From NCBI RefSeq assembly GCF_027257955.1, contig NZ_JANZNQ010000003.1:230036-294035 (forward strand): a stretch of DNA of 64,000 bases, written 5' to 3'. This document shows, piece after piece, positions 60,055 to 64,000 of this stretch. The position numbers were made by a program, and so were the translations under genes. The number at the start of each line of letters is the position of its first letter. Position 1 is the first letter of the stretch. Below the pieces are notes generated by a model. That model had not been told where the DNA came from. It worked only from the letters and a program-made list of their open reading frames with translations, and did no database searches. This stretch comes from Zhongshania aquatica (lineage in GTDB: Bacteria; Pseudomonadota; Gammaproteobacteria; Pseudomonadales; Spongiibacteraceae).

Positions 60055-60927
60055 TCAAGCTGGAACAGTTTCTCTTGCCCGATCAGCCATTTTATTAAGA
60101 TCTAAGGTTTCAGAGGCGATCGTTAAAACCTCTTCGCAGCCTGGCGGCGCCTTCAAATTTTTCGGGTTATACCATGGCGTACACGCTCGTAAAATTCTTG
60201 GAGCAATAAAGAAAAACATACTAGAGTAAGAACTGACCTTACGGAAAAACGCCTTTGGACCACGCTCCATACGACCTGCTTTTTTGTCTTCATTTTGCAT
60301 GTATTCACTTAATGGAAAAGCGAAACCAACTAAATGAAACGTCGCCTTGAATATGCCGCGAACTCTACCCCAGTATGTGCCGTACAGCGCTTCAACAACA
60401 TTGAAGGCACAGCAGCGGTGCTCAAACTCCTCAGACAAATGCCAGCGCCAGAGTGAGAGCGTTATTAAGTCTACATCATTATCTTTTACACGCTTATTAG
60501 CCTGCACAAGAAAATAGCTCGCGAATATCGGCCCAGCGGTTTCAAAACCTTCCGCATAAAGCATGGCATAGCGCAGGCCGTACTTCTTATCAAATTCGTC
60601 ATATTCAGCGCGAAGTTTATCGGTATGTTTATCCATTTCTGGATAATGACCCAATCCTCTCACCATATCGTTAAACGCCATATGGGTCTTTGAATGATTG
60701 GCTTCCTGCTTACAGAACAATTCACAATCTGCATACAGGTCTTCTCTACCTTCAGGCAGCAATTTTTTGGCTTTGGCCAATGCACGAATCAAGTAGCCTT
60801 CCAACAACGGAAGACCGATGCTTACCGCGTTCCAAAACTGCGCTAATTCAGGATCTTTTGGAATCCAATCGACTCTAGCTTGAGAAAAATCGCACTCAAT
60901 TTTGCGCGCTTCGGGCTTAATGTTCAT
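60055..60927 (-). CDS. PF10118-type predicted metal-dependent hydrolase (ferritin-like)
   Basis: 290 residues. The start region VDWIPKDPELAQFWNAVSIGLPLLEGYLIRAL, then LFCKQEANHSKTHMAFNDMV, and WRWHLSEEFEHRCCAFNVVEALYG match the PF10118 family. The E..H and EExEH pairs look like a diiron or dimetal four-helix site. Biochemical role is not established; family members often lie near hydrophobic-compound degradation genes. ATG with GAGGA upstream. Likely cotranscribed with the next membrane protein. Confidence 0.8.
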   Translation of the reverse strand: MNIKPEARKIECDFSQARVDWIPKDPELAQFWNAVSIGLPLLEGYLIRALAKAKKLLPEGREDLYADCELFCKQEANHSKTHMAFNDMVRGLGHYPEMDKHTDKLRAEYDEFDKKYGLRYAMLYAEGFETAGPIFASYFLVQANKRVKDNDVDLITLSLWRWHLSEEFEHRCCAFNVVEALYGTYWGRVRGIFKATFHLVGFAFPLSEYMQNEDKKAGRMERGPKAFFRKVSSYSSMFFFIAPRILRACTPWYNPKNLKAPPGCEEVLTIASETLDLNKMADRARETVPA

Positions 60928-61251
60928 TGCTTTGTCCTCTCATGCGACCCTTAGATATTAATTTTAAAAGCAGGGTCAGTTGTCAAAGTTGCAATGCGGC
61001 TGCCTTCATAGGCATTGCCTCATGATGCTATATCAACACATATTGACCTAAAGATCAATATAAGACAAAAATAATAACGATGACCGCCTCAGACACAAGA
61101 CTTACAAACAAAAGTAGAGCGATAAACTGACGCTAAATATACCCAGAAAATAGGCCAATACTTTAGGTGTGGGCGTAACGTAAAACCAAAGTCACACCCA
61201 AAAAAAAGCCCGGCAAAAGCCGGGCAAATTGCTCATTGAGCATCTAGGTGG
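60928..61251. other. 324-bp intergenic region with terminator of the Tat-protein gene
   Basis: The right end holds a GCCCGGC-AAAA-GCCGGGC hairpin at 61208-61225, with a T-run on the reverse strand, just behind the stop at 61252. The left two thirds is AT-rich and should contain the promoter of the PF10118 gene. No ORF is supported. Confidence 0.5.
61199..61225 (-). terminator. Terminator after the Tat-exported protein gene
   Basis: GCCCGGC-TTTT-GCCGGGC stem and eight T on the reverse strand, 26 bases behind the stop. Confidence 0.9.
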
Positions 61252-61998
61252 TTACTTTTTCAGCCAGAATTTATTCGGCTCTGGAAGCACACCGAGCTGA
61301 ATGGCCACGTCTCGAAAATTCCAATATGTGTACTCGCGAACAACTTTTCTATCTTTATAGCAATGAAAAGTCATGCCACGTGTGTGAGTTGTTTTTCCCG
61401 TTGCTGGCAGCCCTAAAAAATCGACATAGTGTTCAGACTTCCAGATCCACTGCATAACCCCCCACTCATCATAGGAATGGTCTGCACCCTCAAGGGTATC
61501 TTTTGTCCACATATCCCATTCCGCTGCTTGATATTGTGGAGGCATTTCTAAGCGCAGCTGAGCAGTTCTATCACCTGCTAAACCACCGTCATAGCGAATA
61601 ACGTCAAAATAATGTTTGCCTACATTAGACTCTTTATTGAAAGGCAGAAACGCATTATAAAGCTCTTCTTTATCAGTAATTGTTTGGAACAGTGTGACAT
61701 CTTCAAAAACGAAATCGTCCGCGTAATAATGAATAATGCCCGCAGCACCTTCGTTAAAAAACGTGTCGATCCAATCTTCACCCGTAGACATACCCATACG
61801 GCCAGTCCCTTTAAAGCCTTTCTTCGCCTGCTCGGCCTCAGCTGCTGAGGACATACCAAAAGCAACGGAAGGTGCAACGCCACCCACCATAATCGCCGCG
61901 CCCGCCTTTTTAAGAAAAGAGCGGCGACCGGATTCTTTGTTTTCTTTGTCTTGCTGCGCAGATAACTCGCGCCCCACTTCCAAGTATCCAAGATGCAT
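61252..61998 (-). CDS. Tat-exported SnoaL/NTF2-like protein
   Basis: 248 residues from the ATG at 61998 (GGGG upstream). The twin-arginine signal GRRSFLKKAGAAIMVGGVAPSVAFG lies near residues 25-50. The remainder has the NTF2/SnoaL cone-fold pattern: EDWIDTFFNEGAAGIIHYYADDFVFEDVTLFQTITDKEELYNAF, and later HTRGMTFHCYKDRKVVREYTYWNFRDVAIQLG, which matches ester-cyclase-like SnoaL members. No catalytic assignment. It sits between the PF10118 gene and a secreted repeat protein, all on the same strand. Confidence 0.8.
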   Translation of the reverse strand: MHLGYLEVGRELSAQQDKENKESGRRSFLKKAGAAIMVGGVAPSVAFGMSSAAEAEQAKKGFKGTGRMGMSTGEDWIDTFFNEGAAGIIHYYADDFVFEDVTLFQTITDKEELYNAFLPFNKESNVGKHYFDVIRYDGGLAGDRTAQLRLEMPPQYQAAEWDMWTKDTLEGADHSYDEWGVMQWIWKSEHYVDFLGLPATGKTTHTRGMTFHCYKDRKVVREYTYWNFRDVAIQLGVLPEPNKFWLKK

Positions 61999-62167
61999 GA
62001 TCACTACCCCTGTTTAGATCTTATGATTATAAATGCCTGACTATATTGATTTACTGATCAATAAATATATTCTCGCATTGTTAAGTAATTGTCAATTACG
62101 TGCAAACAACAGAAACATAGACATTCATTTAACTTCGTAGCCCCAATGATTCCACCAACACCCTTCC

Positions 62168-62195
62168 GATTAACGATTAACGATTAACGATTAAA
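62168..62195. repeat. Four tandem copies of a 7-bp unit (GATTAAC)
   Basis: Three perfect GATTAAC units and a fourth GATTAAA follow one another without gaps. It lies in a spacer, about 160 bp upstream of the Tat-protein gene's start. It may be a slippage-prone element or a repeated binding site; no known regulator is assigned. Confidence 0.85.
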
Positions 62196-62324
62196 ATATC
62201 TTCGGTAAAGGAAAATCTAGATGTCTATAAAACTTACAAACGTATGAAGGAAAATATAATAATCTTACCGATATGGCATGAGAATAATGGACGCGATACT
62301 TATAAGCTTAAAAAATACTTTTTA

Positions 62325-62356
62325 AATAAAAAAGGCGATAAGCTTCGCTTACCGCC
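62325..62356 (-). terminator. Terminator after the secreted repeat-protein gene
   Basis: On the reverse strand, GGCGGTAAGC-GAA-GCTTATCGCC (one mismatch) followed by TTTTTTAT, 19 bases behind the stop at 62375. Confidence 0.82.
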
Positions 62357-62374
62357 ACAACTAGAAACCTTACA

Positions 62375-63046
62375 TTACATTACGAATGGTTGCGTTAAGA
62401 ATGGAACACCTGGGAACGCCGAATTACCATTAGTGCCATCAAGCGCGGGTGTCAGTATTGTTCCACCAGCAAGGAGGAAGTCGAACACACCAGCTGGGTT
62501 CTCCAAAAGCACTGCCAGTATAGGCGCCGCGCCAACACCAGCATTCACACCCAATTCATTAAGTGTAGAAAATACTGCTTCAGGCTCACCGATCGCACCT
62601 AGAACAACATTTGTAACAATTGCCTGACCGCCAGCGAGTTGCATTAGCTGCGCCTGATCTGGCAACAAGCGCGGAAGAAAATCACCATCAATAATAAATG
62701 CTAAGCCACCGCCGAGCCCTGGAATGCTATCGAAGCCACCAGCACCGCCACCCATTCCAGGCAAACCTGGCAATGCGTCGAGTGATGGAAGACCAGGCAG
62801 ACCGCCCATACCAGCAAGGTCTGTTGGAATTGGCAAAGAATCAAGAGAAGGTAAGCCGCCAGCCCCGCCAAGCAAAGATGTAAAATCACCAATGACAAGC
62901 AAGGAGCCAAATGACGGAGCGGATAAACCGCCCAAACCGCCACCAAGACTAGTCAGCGCTGAAAGGTCGGGAACCTGTGCGTAACTTGGGCTTGCGCCAA
63001 GCAATGCAAAACTAGCAGCAGCTAAAGTGTTCTTAACTAATTTCAT
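62375..63046 (-). CDS. Secreted Gly/Leu/Pro-rich repeat protein of unknown function
   Basis: 223 residues from the ATG at 63046 (GGAGA six bases upstream). Signal peptide MKLVKNTLAAASFALLGASPSYA. The mature N-terminal half is a low-complexity run of Gly, Leu and Pro with loosely repeated LPSLDxLP and LPGLP-MGG pieces; the C-terminal half is more regular (QAQLMQLAGGQAIVTNVVLGAIGEPEAVFSTLNELGV), probably helical. No cysteine in the mature protein by eye. No family recognised. Directly downstream of a broken TonB-dependent receptor gene on the same strand. Confidence 0.7.
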   Translation of the reverse strand: MKLVKNTLAAASFALLGASPSYAQVPDLSALTSLGGGLGGLSAPSFGSLLVIGDFTSLLGGAGGLPSLDSLPIPTDLAGMGGLPGLPSLDALPGLPGMGGGAGGFDSIPGLGGGLAFIIDGDFLPRLLPDQAQLMQLAGGQAIVTNVVLGAIGEPEAVFSTLNELGVNAGVGAAPILAVLLENPAGVFDFLLAGGTILTPALDGTNGNSAFPGVPFLTQPFVM

Positions 63047-63148
63047 ATTATTCTCCAAAATTGATTTACGACACCAATGTATCGATATTTCATTGTGAGC
63101 CGTGAATCGACTCACAAATCTAACACACCAACTAAGCTCCAATTACAA

Positions 63149-63873
63149 TCAGTAATTATACTCAACACCAAAGCCGTACATACGTGGAGCTGCATACGAC
63201 TCCCCAACACCAAAGTCCTGACGGAATTTTTGTAAGTGGCTGACTTGGTTATTTAAGTTCTTGCCCCAAGCGTAAATTTTAAGATTGGTATCCGGGTCAA
63301 ACAAACTAGCGCGAGCGTTAGTTTTGGTGTACTCCTCTTCCTCTACGTTGTTATTCGGATTGAACCAAAATCCCGAGTTGTAATAAGCACCAACGCCGAT
63401 TTCAGCTTCGAAACGTGACAAAGTAAAAGAGTAAGCAATATCGATTGTACCGCTGAAATCTGGCGTTCTTACCGTATCCTTGCCCGAACAGTCGAAGGTA
63501 CGCTGCAAGCCTGTTTCAGGATCAAAGCCAGTACATTCAAATTCTGCATACTCGCCATCCAAATAGGTACCCGCAAAAGTCATGCGTAAACCATCAATTA
63601 AGCCCGTGTAGGTAATCTCAGCTTCACCGCCCTCGATTGTATACTCGGACGCGTTCTCAAGACGAGTTACACCACCGCTCGCCAAAGACAATATCTGTGA
63701 ATGCCCGTTCTTAACTGTGGTAGTAAATAACGCGAAATTGGTACGCAAATCCCCGTCAAACCAGTCAGCTTTCAGACCAATCTCGTGAGACGTAGCTTCT
63801 TCTGGCTCGATGGCTTCGGGAGCAGAGTTAATATTAAGTGCGTTAAAGTTACCCGACTTAAAACCGGTCGTGT
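63149..63873 (-). pseudogene. TonB-dependent receptor, C-terminal part, interrupted by an IS66-family element
   Basis: About 240 residues of a TBDR beta-barrel read in one frame from TTGFKSGNFNALNINSAPEAIEPEEATSHEIGLKADWFDGDL to the stop at 63149. The TxGFKSGxFN motif and the PEEATSxEIGLK repeat are hallmarks of receptor barrels, and the last residues (YAAPRMYGFGVEYNY) end in the expected aromatic Tyr of outer-membrane proteins. At 63873/63874 the frame passes abruptly into IS66 end sequence and soon meets a stop. The N-terminal plug would be beyond the element. Confidence 0.88.
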
Positions 63874-64000
63874 GTAACCGTCCGGCGAACTCACCTTACA
63901 TCAAGGCTGCCAATTGTGCGGCAGTAGCTCACCAATGTTTGAGGCGCGATGTGTCGGCAGTTTCTCCATCACGTCTTTCAGGTAAGCCTGCGGGTCTAGC
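63874..64000. mobile_element. IS66-family insertion element, one end
   Basis: From GTAACCGTCCGGCGAA at 63874 the sequence is IS-end plus transposase C-terminus; the IS66 inverted repeats begin GTAA. The eight bases before it, GGTCGTGT (63866-63873), would be one copy of the usual 8-bp target duplication. The remainder lies outside the window. Confidence 0.8.
63901..64000 (-). CDS. IS66-family transposase (TnpC), C-terminal fragment
   Basis: Reverse-strand reading gives 32 residues, LDPQAYLKDVMEKLPTH, then RASNIGELLPHNWQP and a TGA stop at 63901-63903. The DPxAYL..V.E.LPTH...I.ELLPxNW pattern is the C-terminal signature of IS66 transposases. It is cut by the window edge; whether the full element is intact is unknown. 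Confidence 0.88.
   Translation of the reverse strand, partial: LDPQAYLKDVMEKLPTHRASNIGELLPHNWQP

Larger units (their letters stand above)
61999..62374. other. 376-bp intergenic region with short tandem repeat
   Basis: It contains the GATTAAC repeat (62168-62195) and a terminator (62325-62356). The section 62005-62100 is AT-rich and should hold the promoter of the Tat-protein gene. An open frame on the + strand from 62244 is opposite the repeat-protein gene and has no ribosome site, so it is not called. Confidence 0.5.

Noticed and set aside
62244..62627. Forward open frame of 127 codons overlapping the repeat-protein gene
   Set aside because: It is antisense to a gene with signal peptide and good ribosome site, spans that gene's terminator, and has no Shine-Dalgarno.

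Overview
The window reads as chromosomal DNA of a marine-type gammaproteobacterium. Gene order over much of it is close to Pseudomonas (recX/recA, mutS, fdxA, rpoS, nlpD, pcm, truD, ispF, ispD, ftsB, eno, kdsA, pyrG; secD-secF-suhB; purL-mltF-tRNA deaminase). Intermediate GC and several order differences suggest a Cellvibrionales/Spongiibacteraceae-like relative rather than Pseudomonas itself. That placement is an inference from gene order, not a phylogeny. No rRNA, tRNA or CRISPR array was seen.

Layout. 1-0.7 kb: end of an MNIO RiPP cluster (HvfB-like maturase, cut by the window edge, and its HvfA-like Cys-repeat precursor). 0.9-6.6 kb: HrpA helicase and FadD. 6.8-13.3 kb: an unknown gene and a five-gene peptide ABC importer operon (oppABCDF type) whose OppC permease carries an extra fibronectin-III-like periplasmic domain. 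13.3-19.9 kb: MnmC, a secreted glutaminyl cyclase, a PreP-like M16 protease and a Spy/CpxP-like periplasmic protein. 20.3-34.5 kb: recX and recA, split by a 12.6-kb tight-adherence (Tad/Flp) pilus locus plus a PAP2 membrane phosphatase and a PilU-type ATPase. The tad locus runs flp, tadV, tadE, rcpC, rcpA, tadA, tadB, tadC, tadD, a DUF3613 gene and tadG. It lacks a recognisable tadZ and tadF.

34.7-49 kb: a SpeE-like methyltransferase-fold gene, mutS, fdxA, then a long reverse-strand block (pyrG to rpoS) covering CTP, KDO, enolase, isoprenoid precursors, division (FtsB), tRNA pseudouridine, protein repair, a DUF368 lipid-carrier translocase, NlpD and RpoS. The usual surE is missing between truD and pcm. 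49-58.9 kb: suhB, secF-secD, purL, mltF and tRNA adenosine deaminase.

59-64 kb is accessory: an unknown polytopic membrane protein, a PF10118 metal-dependent hydrolase, a Tat-exported SnoaL/NTF2-like protein, a secreted Gly/Leu/Pro-rich repeat protein, and a TonB-dependent receptor gene disrupted by an IS66-family element that runs off the right edge.

The most unusual items are the HvfA/HvfB pair, the FN3-bearing OppC, the reduced tad locus between recA and recX, the IS66-broken receptor beside a novel repeat protein, and the uncharacterised 59-62 kb cluster. All motifs and coordinates were read by eye. Family assignments rest on recognised motifs and gene order, not on database searches.
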